A stretch of DNA of 33,468 nt, from positions 6,094 to 39,561 of the forward strand of contig PLZI01000119.1 in assembly GCA_003152095.1 (NCBI GenBank), read 5' to 3'. The notes below the pieces were generated by a model. That model was not told the origin of the DNA, made no database searches, and saw nothing but the letters and a program-made list of their open reading frames with translations. The position numbers and the translations under genes were made by a program. Shown here piece after piece: positions 24,831-33,211 of this stretch. This DNA comes from Acidobacteriota bacterium (lineage in GTDB: Bacteria; Acidobacteriota; Thermoanaerobaculia; UBA5066). Within the stretch, counting starts at the first letter, position 1. Every line of letters begins with the position of its first letter.

Positions 24831-26315
24831 ATGATGGAAAGCCAGGAGCCCGAGGACTCCTCGAGTGCCGGCATTCCCCTTTGTGTCGATCTCGACGGGA
24901 CCCTGATCAGGAGCGATCTTCTCTACGAGGGGCTGGCGCGGCTTTCGAGAGAACGGTTCTCTCTGCTGATTCAGGCCCCGTTCTGGCTCTCCAGGGGCAA
25001 GGCGGGCTTCAAGAGAGAGGTCGCGAACCGCGTCGCGCTCGAGCCTTCCTCCCTTCCCTACGACGAGCGCGTGATCGAGTTTCTGCGCGGGCAGAAGAGC
25101 CGCGGCCGGCGCCTCGTCCTCGTCACCGCTTCCGACCTCCGGTGGGCGGAGCAGGTGGCCGCGCACCTCGAGCTCTTCGACGAGGTGATGGGAAGCGACG
25201 GCTCGACGAACCTCGCGGGCGAGACGAAGGCGCGCGCGCTCGTGGAGCGCTTCGGCGAAAAGGGATTCGACTACGCCGGAAACGGGGCGACGGACAGGCC
25301 CGTTTGGAAGAAGGCGCGGCGGGCCATCGCCGTGAACGCGCCGCCCGCAATCGAGAGTGAGCTGCGGCAGGACGGAAATCTGGCGGAGTCGTTCCCGCTC
25401 GCTCCTGTGACCCTGAAGACCCTCGTCAAGGCGATCCGGGTCCGCCACTGGGTCAAGAATCTCCTCGTTTTCATCCCGATCGTCACCGCGCACAAGCTTC
25501 AGGACGTCGGAATTCTGGTCGCCGGCGTGCTCGCGTTCATGGCGATCTCGTTTTGCGCGTCGAGCATCTACCTCGTCAACGATCTTCTGGATCTGGATTC
25601 GGACCGCGTCCATCCCGACAAGCGCGGAAGGCCCCTCGCGAGCGGAAGCCTCCCGATCCCTCTCGCCGGGGTCCTGTCGCTCACCCTGATGGCTGCCGGG
25701 CTCGCGATCTCCCTGAAGCTCCCACCGGATGCCGTGATGCTCATCGGCGTCTATCTGATCGCGACGACCGCCTACTCCTTCTCTCTGAAGCGCCGCGTGC
25801 TCATCGACGTGTTCACGCTGTCGTCCCTCTACACGCTTCGCGTCCTCCTCGGAGGCGCCGCCACGGGCCTGCTCCTCTCCCCGTGGTTTCTCGCATTCTC
25901 GGTGTTCACGTTCCTGAGTCTCGCGTTCTGCAAACGGGGCTCCGAGCTGGTCCGGCTGAAGAAAGCGGACGCGATGGGGGCGCCGGGGCGGGCCTACCTC
26001 ACCCGAGATCACCTCACCGTGCAGACCTGCGGCATCACGAGCGCGTACATGGCCGCGATCGTCCTCGCGCTCTACCTGCAGAGCGACACGGTGAGGCGGT
26101 TCTACGCAAGCCCGGCGTGGCTCTGGCTGCTCGTGCCCGTGTTCCTGTATTGGATCAGCAGGATCTGGGTGCTCGTCAACCGGGGCGTGATGCACGAAGA
26201 CCCAGTGCTCTTCGCGACGGGCGACCGGATCACGTACCTGACCGTGCTGATCAGCGTGGCGGTGCTCCTGCTCGCCACGTTCGGGCCTTTCCACCTGCCC
26301 GGCGTTCAGCCGTGA
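24831..26315 (+). CDS. HAD phosphatase-UbiA prenyltransferase fusion (DPPR-synthase-like)
   Basis: This 494-residue fusion has an N-terminal HAD phosphatase domain (about 14-170; D20 and D22 in VDLDGTL) and a C-terminal UbiA-type membrane domain (about 195-490, around eight helices). The UbiA motif is NDLLDLDSDRVHPDKRGRP (N250, D251, D254, D258), characteristic of the branch that includes decaprenyl-phosphate phosphoribosyltransferase of arabinan synthesis. The enzyme may transfer a phosphosugar to a polyprenyl phosphate, with the HAD domain removing the 5' phosphate. GGGAGG just upstream supports ATG 24831 (24834 is also possible). Its stop overlaps the next gene, another HAD phosphatase. 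Confidence 0.9.
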   Translation: MMESQEPEDSSSAGIPLCVDLDGTLIRSDLLYEGLARLSRERFSLLIQAPFWLSRGKAGFKREVANRVALEPSSLPYDERVIEFLRGQKSRGRRLVLVTASDLRWAEQVAAHLELFDEVMGSDGSTNLAGETKARALVERFGEKGFDYAGNGATDRPVWKKARRAIAVNAPPAIESELRQDGNLAESFPLAPVTLKTLVKAIRVRHWVKNLLVFIPIVTAHKLQDVGILVAGVLAFMAISFCASSIYLVNDLLDLDSDRVHPDKRGRPLASGSLPIPLAGVLSLTLMAAGLAISLKLPPDAVMLIGVYLIATTAYSFSLKRRVLIDVFTLSSLYTLRVLLGGAATGLLLSPWFLAFSVFTFLSLAFCKRGSELVRLKKADAMGAPGRAYLTRDHLTVQTCGITSAYMAAIVLALYLQSDTVRRFYASPAWLWLLVPVFLYWISRIWVLVNRGVMHEDPVLFATGDRITYLTVLISVAVLLLATFGPFHLPGVQP

Positions 26316-27016
26316 CCGGCCAAGGGCCTAACCTCGCGAGGCCTCTCTTCTTCTTCGACCTCGACGATACGCTCGTCGACCATCACGCGGCCGAGGAGGA
26401 CGCTCATCGCGAGACGCACGCCTTTCACGCGTCGCTCTTCGGAAGCGTCGCGTTCGAAGACTGGCTCGCCGCGTATCGCCGGAACAACCTGCGCCTTTGG
26501 CACGAGTACGGAGAGGGCGAGATCGGCCGCAAGACGCTCTCCGAGCGCCGCTTCGCGCTCCCGCTCGCCGATCTCGGTCTCGACGCCGCGGGCGGTGCGG
26601 CGATGGGAGCCTTCTACAGGGACGCGTACGTCCGCAACTGGCGCCTCATCGAGGGCGCCGAAGACGTGCTCGAGTACGCGTCACGCGCGGGCGTCGTGGG
26701 GATTCTTTCCAACGGCTTCCGCGAGATGCAGCAGGCGAAAGTCGCGCGTTTCGGCCTCGATCGCTGGGTCCGACACATCGTCCTCTCAGAGGACGTCGGC
26801 GCGATGAAGCCGTCGCGTGTCATCTTCGACGCCGCGGCGAAGGCCGCCGGCGGGCAAGAGCGCCGTCGCGTCTACGTCGGGGATTCTTTCGCGACGGACG
26901 TCGTGGGCTCGAAGGCCGCGGGCTGGTTTCCGATTCTTTTCGACCGGCACGGCAGGGGCGCTCCCGAGCCCGTGGTCTTCGTAACGCGGCTCGTGGACCT
27001 CAAGCCTCTGCTCTGA
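26312..27016 (+). CDS. HAD-superfamily hydrolase, YjjG-like
   Basis: This 234-residue HAD phosphatase has motif I FFFDLDDTLVDHH with D16 and D18, motif II ILSNGF, a lysine in GAMKPSRVIFDAA and motif IV VYVGDSFATDVVG. The alpha-helical C1 cap (about residues 25-110) places it near the YjjG/pyrimidine-nucleotidase group. The substrate is unknown. It begins at a GTG that overlaps the UbiA-fusion stop by GTGA, so the two are translationally coupled and may act in one polyprenyl or nucleotide-sugar pathway. It converges on the kinase-receiver gene with only 10 bases between. Confidence 0.88.
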   Translation: MTGQGPNLARPLFFFDLDDTLVDHHAAEEDAHRETHAFHASLFGSVAFEDWLAAYRRNNLRLWHEYGEGEIGRKTLSERRFALPLADLGLDAAGGAAMGAFYRDAYVRNWRLIEGAEDVLEYASRAGVVGILSNGFREMQQAKVARFGLDRWVRHIVLSEDVGAMKPSRVIFDAAAKAAGGQERRRVYVGDSFATDVVGSKAAGWFPILFDRHGRGAPEPVVFVTRLVDLKPLL

Positions 27017-27026
27017 GGGGATTCCG

Positions 27027-28541
27027 CTACCGGCTACTCTTCCCCGGCCCGGAAGGCGGTGTCATCGCCGACGGCAGCGTCTTCTTCATCGCGGCAAGCA
27101 CGGGCTCGTTGCCCGCGGGAGGCTGGAAGCCGTGGTGCGTGAGGATGTGCCAGAGCCGCCCGACGACGGCCTCCGACTGCAGCGGCTTGGCGAGGACGTC
27201 GGTGGCGCCCGTCTGAATCGCGAACGCGAAGTGGCTGCGGTCGAGGCGCGCCGAGGTGAGGACGACGGGCAGCGCCATCGTGGCGGCCTGAGCCTTGATC
27301 ACACGCGTGACGTCGAAGCCGTCCATTCCGGGCAGCGCGATGTCCATGAGGACGAGGTCGACGGTGTCCTTGAGCAGCCGCTCGAGCGCCTCGGGACCGT
27401 CCTTGGCCTCGAGCGCGCGACAGGCGTGCCGGCCGAGCACGTCCGCGAGGCGCTTGCGTTCCTTCGCGTCGCCATCGACGACCAGGACGACGGGTGGGCG
27501 GAGCTTCAACTCGACGGGCGGGGTGCCAGAGACGACGGGCAGCGCGGGCGAGGGCATGGAGGGAGTCGCCATCGACCCGAGCTCGGGATGCGACTCCCGG
27601 CTGACGGGTCTCGGGACTGGCGTCCCCGGCGCGCTCGGAATCGAGGTGGCCTGAACCGGGGCGGCACCGCGCGGCCCCGACACCGCCTGCACGCCCGACT
27701 CGAAGGGGCGGAGCATCGCGAGCTCGGCCTCGAGGTCGGCCGCCGAGGCGAAGCGCCGTGCTGGGTTTTTCTCGAGCGCCTTGTAAACGATGGCGATGAG
27801 CTCGGGCGAGACGTTCGGCTCCTTGCGCAGGTCGTCGGGAGCGGGCTCGGAGACGTGCTTCATCGCGATCACGAGCGGGGACTCGCCGTCGTAAGGCACC
27901 TTACCCGTCAGGATCTCGTAGGCCATGACGCCGATGGAGTAGACGTCGCTGCGTGCGTCCGTCGGGCGTCCCAGCGCCTGCTCGGGCGACATGTAGTGGG
28001 GCGTGCCCACCATGACGCTGTCGAGCGTGAGCTGTTCGGTCGTCTGTCCGCGCGCGAGGCCAAAGTCGAGGATGGCGACGGCCCCGCTGTCCTCGACCAT
28101 GACATTCTGCGACTTGAGATCGCGATGGATGATGCCGAGCTTGTGCGCGGCCTCGGTCCCGAGAGCGATCTGCCGGAGGATCGAGACCGCGCGTGCCTGC
28201 GGCAGCTTTCCTTCGAGCTGGATGATCGTCCTCAGGTCCTTGCCCGGGACGTATTCCATCGTGATGTAGGGGAAATCACCGCTCATCCCGAAGTCGTGGA
28301 TGCGCGCCACGTTCGGGTGCTTGATCTTCCGGTTGAGATTGATCTCGCGCTTGAAGCGCTGGAGGAGCTGCTGGTCGTCGGACTCCCAGTCGGGAGACAG
28401 GACCTTGATGGCGACGACGTCGTCGAGGTCGAGGTCCCACGCCTTGAAGACGATCCCCATGCCGCCCCGCCCGGCGGTTTCCTGCCACCGGTAGCGGGTC
28501 AGCCCCTCGAAGAAGCGTTGGCGAAGGCGTTCCAGGTTCAT
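27027..28541 (-). CDS. Ser/Thr protein kinase fused to a response-regulator receiver domain
   Basis: This 504-residue cytoplasmic protein joins two signalling systems. The kinase domain (about 18-280) has the glycine loop GRGGMGIVF, K46, HRDLKSQN with D141, DFGLAR with D159, and GTPHYMSPEQ. A Pro/Ser-rich linker (about 285-345) follows. The receiver domain (about 349-470) has D356 and D358, phospho-acceptor D400 (VLMDIALPGMDGFD), T429 and K452 (LAKPLQ), all intact. Phosphorylation of the receiver by an unidentified histidine kinase could tune the Ser/Thr kinase. A TAACCT hexamer about 30 bases upstream is a possible -10. No histidine kinase is adjacent. Confidence 0.93.
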   Translation of the reverse strand: MNLERLRQRFFEGLTRYRWQETAGRGGMGIVFKAWDLDLDDVVAIKVLSPDWESDDQQLLQRFKREINLNRKIKHPNVARIHDFGMSGDFPYITMEYVPGKDLRTIIQLEGKLPQARAVSILRQIALGTEAAHKLGIIHRDLKSQNVMVEDSGAVAILDFGLARGQTTEQLTLDSVMVGTPHYMSPEQALGRPTDARSDVYSIGVMAYEILTGKVPYDGESPLVIAMKHVSEPAPDDLRKEPNVSPELIAIVYKALEKNPARRFASAADLEAELAMLRPFESGVQAVSGPRGAAPVQATSIPSAPGTPVPRPVSRESHPELGSMATPSMPSPALPVVSGTPPVELKLRPPVVLVVDGDAKERKRLADVLGRHACRALEAKDGPEALERLLKDTVDLVLMDIALPGMDGFDVTRVIKAQAATMALPVVLTSARLDRSHFAFAIQTGATDVLAKPLQSEAVVGRLWHILTHHGFQPPAGNEPVLAAMKKTLPSAMTPPSGPGKSSR

Positions 28542-28695
28542 GCGTTCGTGCCGGAAAGGGTCCGGAGGCGTAGGTTAGCAACTTCGGAGCCGCCCCGCGC
28601 GGGCGCGGTCCGGCCCCACGAGATGAGTTTCACGGCACGGGGTAATCCTTCTCCTCAACGACTGCGTCCCATTCTCAGTCTTGGAGGATTCCAGC

Positions 28696-28872
28696 ATGGG
28701 CCCGCTTTCTGGCCGATCAGTGGCCGCCTTCACCCTCTTCGCGGCTTTCTCGCTCTCGGGCTCGTTCGCCGACGGCGCCGAGGAAGCGGCCGAACTCTCT
28801 AACATACAGTGCGGAAATGACTTGGCGGCATCCGCCGGACTCGCGGCGCCGATCGACCGGCTCTTCGGCTGA
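28696..28872 (+). CDS. Possible short secreted peptide overlapping the ligase start
   Basis: ATG 28696 is preceded by a good GGAGG at the right distance (about 8 bases). The 58-residue frame opens with a signal-peptide-like stretch (MGPLSGRSVAAFTLFAAFS, ending near SGSFADG) and continues for only about 30 residues. It overlaps the ligase start by 56 bases. It may be a real small protein, a truncated gene remnant, or chance. No homologue is recognised. Confidence 0.3.
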   Translation: MGPLSGRSVAAFTLFAAFSLSGSFADGAEEAAELSNIQCGNDLAASAGLAAPIDRLFG

Positions 28873-29821
28873 GGTCCGCGCCCTTGCCGTGAAAGCGCTC
28901 CGCCCGATGCTCGCGACGCGCGTGGAGGCGCCGTTCACGCGCGCGGGCTGGGTCTTCGAGCCGAAGTACGACGGCTGGCGCGTCCTCGCCGCGCGCCGCG
29001 GCGGGCGGGTGTCGCTCCTCACGCGTGGGGGTCTCGACCTCGCGGGCGAGCAGCCGGGGATCGCGCGAGCCGTCGCGGCGCTCCCGGGCGGGGACCTCGC
29101 CGTGGACGGCGAGATGGTCGTCCTCGACGGCCGCGGCGTCTCGAGCTTCCGGCTCCTCCAGGAGCGGAACGAGCCCGGCGCAAAGCGGCCTCTCCTCGTC
29201 CTCTTCGACTGCCTCGAGAGGGACGGCGCGAGCCTCGTCTCGCAGCCGCTCGCCGAGAGGCGCGCCGCCCTCGAGGCGATCGTTGGAAAGAAGCCGCGCC
29301 CGCCCCTCGCGCTCGCGGCGCGCCTCGGGGGCGACGGAATCGCCGCGTTCGCAAAGGCCGTGAAGAAGGGCTGGGAGGGCGTGGTCGGCAAGGACCTCGC
29401 GGCGCGCTACGAGGCCGGCAGGCGTTCGCTGCGCTGGCTGAAGGTGAAGGCGCGGCGCGAGGCCGAGCTCGTGATCGGCGGCTTCACGCTCCCGAAAGGC
29501 TCGCGCCTGCACTTCGGGGCGCTCCTCGTCGGGCTCTTCGACGGGAAAGCGCTCCGCTACTGCGGCTCCGTCGGGACGGGCTTCTCCGACGAGATCCTCC
29601 TCGGGCTCCTCGAGAAGCTCCATCCGCTCCAGCAGGACGCCTCCCCGTTCACGCCGGTCCCGCGCGAGGTGAAGGACGCGACGTGGGTCGCGCCGAAGCT
29701 CGTCGCGCAGGTGGCCTACACCGAGTGGACGGGCGACGAGAAGCTCCGCCAGCCCTCGTTTCTCGGCCTCAGGGACGACAAGAAGCCGAAGGAGTGCCGG
29801 TGGGACGAGAGAGAGATTTGA
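28817..29821 (+). CDS. ATP-dependent DNA ligase, LigD ligase-domain type
   Basis: This 334-residue stand-alone ligase has the adenylation motif EPKYDGWRV with K50 as the AMP-accepting lysine. It also has VDGEMVVLDGRG (motif III region), WEGVVGKDL and LKVKARREAELVIGG (motifs IV/V), and an OB-fold domain ending PSFLGLRDDKKPKEC, typical of the ligase module of LigD. The primase/polymerase and nuclease modules of full LigD are absent, and no Ku gene lies in the window. It may act in non-homologous end joining with partners elsewhere or in other repair. ATG 28817 is used; GTG 28889 is an alternative closer to the conserved core. Confidence 0.9.
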   Translation: MTWRHPPDSRRRSTGSSAEVRALAVKALRPMLATRVEAPFTRAGWVFEPKYDGWRVLAARRGGRVSLLTRGGLDLAGEQPGIARAVAALPGGDLAVDGEMVVLDGRGVSSFRLLQERNEPGAKRPLLVLFDCLERDGASLVSQPLAERRAALEAIVGKKPRPPLALAARLGGDGIAAFAKAVKKGWEGVVGKDLAARYEAGRRSLRWLKVKARREAELVIGGFTLPKGSRLHFGALLVGLFDGKALRYCGSVGTGFSDEILLGLLEKLHPLQQDASPFTPVPREVKDATWVAPKLVAQVAYTEWTGDEKLRQPSFLGLRDDKKPKECRWDEREI

Positions 29822-29835
29822 ATTTCTTCGAAGGT
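29821..29835 (-). repeat. Diverged copy of the dispersed AT-rich motif
   Basis: Read on the minus strand this is ACCTTCGAAGAAATT, sharing the CCTTC-n-AAGAA core with the other copies. This copy begins at the ligase stop and is essentially intergenic. A similar form (CCCTTCGAAGAAAAGC) lies at 6235-6250 in the signal-peptide end of the asparaginase. Confidence 0.3.
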
Positions 29836-29935
29836 GGACAGTGCGGGGCGGCGTGACCCGTCCGACGCACGCGCGTGCTGTTTGAGCGAAGCGAGTTCAC
29901 GCGCGAAGGAGGATGGGCCGCGTCGCCCAGGCACC

Positions 29936-31318
29936 TCAGGGCGCGATCGTGAGTGTCGCGGTCATTCCGTTGTGCTGGCTCACCGTCCCGCAGGCATTGT
30001 TCGTACAGGCGTACGACCAAACGCCAACCTGGCCGGCGGTGGGTGTGAAACTCCTAGCACAGGGGAGCGCCGCTGTTATCAGGTCGCACGAGGCGATTCC
30101 GATGACGGCCAGCCCGCCCATCCCGTGCGCCGTCGCCTCGGCGGCCGGTGTCGTCCACGTGATCACGTAAGGCTGGCCGACTTTGAGAGTCACGTTGTTC
30201 GGCGTATATGTCCACTTCGTGCCGTTGGTCGTTGTGGCGCTGATCCCGATCGTGATCGGCGCGGCGCTCGTCACGACGACATCCTTGAGAGCGCTGCTCG
30301 AGCCGCTGGCGTTGTCGACGAAGAGCGCCGACTTGTAGGTGCCGGGTGCGGCGTAGGTGTGCAGGACGACGTTCGAGCCGAGGGCGTTGAACGTTCCGTC
30401 TCCGAACGACCAGAACCGGTTGAGGGGCGTGTTGCTGGACGTGTCGGTGAAGACGACGGCCTGGCCGACGGTCGGATTCGCCGAAATGCCGTACGCGGCC
30501 ACGGGAGCCGCGCCGGCGGGGTTCGTGGGCTCGGCCGTCATGACGATCGCGAACGGGTCGCCCGAGGCGTTGTTGATGACGGAGGCGAAGGCGAGGACAG
30601 GCTCGTCGCTCGTGAACTCCATCCAGAGGTTCGTGTCCGTGGTGCCCGCGACGCCCGGAAACGTGCCGCTGTCGTCGAGCGCTTTCTGCACGAGCCCGTT
30701 CGCACCGACGGAGATCGTGGCGCTCGAGAGCTGCGTCCCATCGCCCTTGCGGATCTTTGCCGTCACGTTCGCCGCGGTCGCTCCGGGGTTCATGAAGTCG
30801 ACGTTGCTGCGATAGCCTGCCGCCGCGTCCGTGCTCGCCGCGAGCTGCACGAGAGTGCCGGCCTTGAGGGCCTGGCTCGGGTCGATACCGGGCAGCCATT
30901 GGCCGGACGTGGAGCCGTTGCCGCAGCTATTCACGTTGTTCACGCTCGAAGAGACGAGGAGCGTACCGGTCGACTGGAAGCGGATGGGGCCGAACACTCC
31001 GATCGGCAGGCCGAAGAGGCTCTGCAACACGTTGTTGTACGCGAGCTGCTGCCGCGGTCCGATCGAGACGAAGGGCATTTGGATCGTGTTCAGGACATTT
31101 CCGGCCGCGTCGGAGCTGTAGAAGACGGGCGTGAAGCCGACCGGGGAACTCGTCGGGTTGAACACGCGGACGTCGGAGTGAAACTCCGCGCTGTTTTTCC
31201 CTAAAAGGAAAGCCGACGAGGGAACCACCACGTCGGCGGAAGCGACTGCCGAAGCGAGAACCGCGAACGCGGCGACAAGAGACTGAAACGCCGGACGAAC
31301 GTTCTGAGTCACAAGCAT
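29936..31318 (-). CDS. Secreted protein with a PKD domain and a cupredoxin-like C-terminal domain
   Basis: This 460-residue exported protein has a signal peptide (residues 1-28, cleavage near AVASA-DV). Residues 30-265 form a beta-rich region found in secreted acidobacterial proteins, family unnamed. A PKD domain lies at about 270-350 (FWSFGDGT at 303-310). The C-terminal domain (about 355-460) resembles a cupredoxin: H398 in ATAHGMGG, then C438, C443, H449 and M452 in YACTNNACGTVSQHNGM. This order (His, then Cys, Cys, His, Met) recalls the CuA site of cytochrome oxidase subunit II, but the spacings are longer. It may be a surface protein that binds copper; this is inference. AGAGG precedes the ATG. 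Confidence 0.82.
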   Translation of the reverse strand: MLVTQNVRPAFQSLVAAFAVLASAVASADVVVPSSAFLLGKNSAEFHSDVRVFNPTSSPVGFTPVFYSSDAAGNVLNTIQMPFVSIGPRQQLAYNNVLQSLFGLPIGVFGPIRFQSTGTLLVSSSVNNVNSCGNGSTSGQWLPGIDPSQALKAGTLVQLAASTDAAAGYRSNVDFMNPGATAANVTAKIRKGDGTQLSSATISVGANGLVQKALDDSGTFPGVAGTTDTNLWMEFTSDEPVLAFASVINNASGDPFAIVMTAEPTNPAGAAPVAAYGISANPTVGQAVVFTDTSSNTPLNRFWSFGDGTFNALGSNVVLHTYAAPGTYKSALFVDNASGSSSALKDVVVTSAAPITIGISATTTNGTKWTYTPNNVTLKVGQPYVITWTTPAAEATAHGMGGLAVIGIASCDLITAALPCARSFTPTAGQVGVWSYACTNNACGTVSQHNGMTATLTIAP

Positions 31319-31339
31319 CTAAGGCCTCTCTGACATCGG

Positions 31340-31345
31340 ACGATA
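31340..31345 (-). promoter_or_regulatory. Putative extended -10 element of the PKD/cupredoxin gene
   Basis: On the minus strand the sequence is TGC-TATCGT (extended -10), 21 bases before the ATG at 31318, leaving room for a short leader with an AGAGG ribosome-binding site. No clear -35 is seen. Confidence 0.35.
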
Positions 31346-31445
31346 GCAACCTTCGGGCCGTCGCCGGCGCCCTCCCGGAGTGGCGATGGTGTCCGGGTTC
31401 CCACGGCTTGGACGTGGCGGTTGAGCCGGAAGATGACATTTTCGC

Positions 31446-31451
31446 TACACT
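31446..31451 (+). promoter_or_regulatory. Putative -10 element of the epimerase gene (leaderless)
   Basis: TACACT is followed by 6 nt and the GTG start at 31458, with TTGAGC at 31421-31426 as a possible -35 (19-base spacer). No Shine-Dalgarno is present. Confidence 0.4.
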
Positions 31452-31457
31452 TTCGGC

Positions 31458-32402
31458 GTGAGCTTCTGGGAGAGTCGCCGTGTTCTCGTCACGGGAGGCG
31501 GCGGATTCCTGGGCCGGGCGCTTGTCTCGAAGCTCTCGCGCCTCGCGCCGGCAGCGATTCTCGCGCCTCGCGCATCAGAGCTCGACCTCCGCGAGCGCGA
31601 CGCCGTGCGCGGGTATCTCGCGGCCGAGAAGCCGGACCTCATCGTCCACTTGGCCGCGGTCGTCGGCGGCATTGGCGCGAACCGGAAACACCCGGGCCTC
31701 TTCTTCTTCGAGAACGCGATCATGGGAATCCAGCTCATCGAGGAAGCGCGGCGCGCGGGGATCGGGAAATTCGTCTGCCTCGGAACGATCTGCGCCTACC
31801 CGAAGCACACGCCCGTGCCGTTCCGGGAAGAGGATCTGTGGAACGGGTATCCGGAGGAGACGAATGCGCCGTACGGCCTCGCGAAGAAGATGCTCCTCGT
31901 GCAGCTACATGCGTACCGCGAGGAGTACGGGTTTCCGGGGATCTACCTCCTGCCCGTGAACCTGTATGGGCCAGAGGACCATTTCGACCTCGAGACCTCA
32001 CACGTGATTCCCGCGATGATCCGCAAGTTCCTCGAAGCCCGTGAGAGCGGCGCGCGCGAGGTCGTCCTGTGGGGCGACGGCTCGCCGACGCGCGAGTTCC
32101 TTTACGTGGAGGACGCCGCCGAGGGGATTCTCTCCGCCGCGGAGCGGTACGACGGCGCGGCGCCCGTCAACCTCGGCTCGGGCGAGGAGATCTCCATCCG
32201 CGACCTCGCGAGCCTCGTCGCGCGGGAGACGGGATACGCGGGTGAGATCCGGTGGGACACATCGCGTCCGAACGGCCAGCCGCGGCGAAAGCTTGACGTG
32301 ACGCGGGCGGAGCATCTCTTCGGCTGGAGATCGCGGGTTTCCCTCACCGAAGGCCTCCGCCGGGCGATCGACTGGTACAAGGGACGCGCCCAGACGGTCT
32401 GA
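31458..32402 (+). CDS. GDP-L-fucose synthase-like NAD(P)-dependent epimerase/reductase
   Basis: This 314-residue SDR-family nucleotide-sugar enzyme would be cytoplasmic. The Rossmann motif is TGGGGFLG (12-19), the catalytic YxxxK is Y139/K143 (NAPYGLAKK), and C112 in GTICAYPK matches the Ser-Cys region of GDP-fucose synthase. The segments [17 protein letters not shown] and [20 protein letters not shown] are typical of that enzyme, which makes GDP-L-fucose from GDP-4-keto-6-deoxymannose. The Gmd partner is not in the window. The start is a GTG with a -10-like hexamer 6 bases upstream. It could feed surface polysaccharide synthesis. Confidence 0.9.
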   Translation: MSFWESRRVLVTGGGGFLGRALVSKLSRLAPAAILAPRASELDLRERDAVRGYLAAEKPDLIVHLAAVVGGIGANRKHPGLFFFENAIMGIQLIEEARRAGIGKFVCLGTICAYPKHTPVPFREEDLWNGYPEETNAPYGLAKKMLLVQLHAYREEYGFPGIYLLPVNLYGPEDHFDLETSHVIPAMIRKFLEARESGAREVVLWGDGSPTREFLYVEDAAEGILSAAERYDGAAPVNLGSGEEISIRDLASLVARETGYAGEIRWDTSRPNGQPRRKLDVTRAEHLFGWRSRVSLTEGLRRAIDWYKGRAQTV

Positions 32403-32717
32403 CGTTGACCGACGACTTTCCGTCGGTTTCTGACCACCGAAGCGACACAATTTAGTAACGACATGCCCTTCTGGCGGCAACGCACGACATGGGCCAAGAC
32501 GCATCTTATCATGCATAACCCTTTCTAATTCATACGTTTGAGTATCTAGATGACATTCACTCTCACTATTTGCATTTTAGGCATTATACTTGCTGTCAAT
32601 GTGTCAGTGAAACAGATGTGGCACACCACACCGGAACACAGCAAAGCAGCTTCTCGGGTTTCGAAAGCAAATAAAGAAAAAGAAAACGTCACGAGCAATC
32701 AAAGAAGGAGAAACACC
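32403..32717 (+). promoter_or_regulatory. AT-rich upstream region of the spore-coat-U genes
   Basis: About 280 bases (roughly 32440-32717) are much poorer in GC than anything else in the window. Candidate signals include TATACT at 32585-32590 (-10-like) and AAGGAG at 32705-32710, which sets the ATG at 32718. An in-frame ATG at 32550 would add 56 residues containing a second hydrophobic stretch, but it lacks a good ribosome-binding site and would bury the normal signal peptide. The region may be a long regulated leader or recently acquired DNA. No other gene is seen. Confidence 0.5.
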
Positions 32718-33194
32718 ATGAAAAAGTCACTCGTCCCCATCGCCCTGGCCTTCGCCCTCATCGCGGTCGCCCCGGCCGCCTTCGCCAACGCGACCGGCAC
32801 GCTCACCGTCCAGGCGAACGTCGCAAATAACTGCACGATTTCGAGCCCGACGCTGGACTTCGGCGCGTACGACCCCGTCGTGGCGAACGCTGCCGCCCCT
32901 GACGACAAACAGACGACGATTACGGTGGCCTGCACGAAGGGCTTCACTCCGACAATCGCGCTCGCGACGGGCGCCCGGACGATTTCCAATGGAACGGACA
33001 ACCTGCCCTACGAACTCTACAAGGACAATGCTCGCCTCTCGGTCTGGGGCGACGGGGGCGGCCAGCTCCTCACGCCTGGCGTCGCTCCCGGTAAGGGCGG
33101 CACCGGCTACACGATCTACGGGCGCATCAATGCCAACCAGGATGTCTCGGCGGGTGCCTACACGGGGTCGATCGTCGCCACCGTCAACTTCTGA
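32718..33194 (+). CDS. Spore coat U / CsuA-B-type secreted pilin-like protein
   Basis: This 158-residue protein belongs to the spore coat protein U (SCPU) family, which includes the Csu pilus subunits assembled by the archaic chaperone-usher pathway. A clear signal peptide (MKKSLVPIALAFALIAVAPA, then AFA) is cleaved near residue 24. The mature part starts with the donor-strand-like TGTLTVQANVANNC and ends with SGA/STGxIVATVNF-type residues (GAYTGSIVATVNF). C39 and C72 should form the conserved disulfide. AAGGAG lies 7 bases before the ATG. A strong hairpin and a second family member follow. Confidence 0.92.
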   Translation: MKKSLVPIALAFALIAVAPAAFANATGTLTVQANVANNCTISSPTLDFGAYDPVVANAAAPDDKQTTITVACTKGFTPTIALATGARTISNGTDNLPYELYKDNARLSVWGDGGGQLLTPGVAPGKGGTGYTIYGRINANQDVSAGAYTGSIVATVNF

Positions 33195-33211
33195 AGGTCT
33201 TCTTCCATCCT

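Noticed and set aside
32550-32717. In-frame N-terminal extension of the spore-coat-U gene from ATG 32550
   Set aside because: The downstream ATG 32718 has an AAGGAG site and begins a perfect signal peptide; the extension is AT-rich, lacks a good ribosome-binding site, and would bury that signal.
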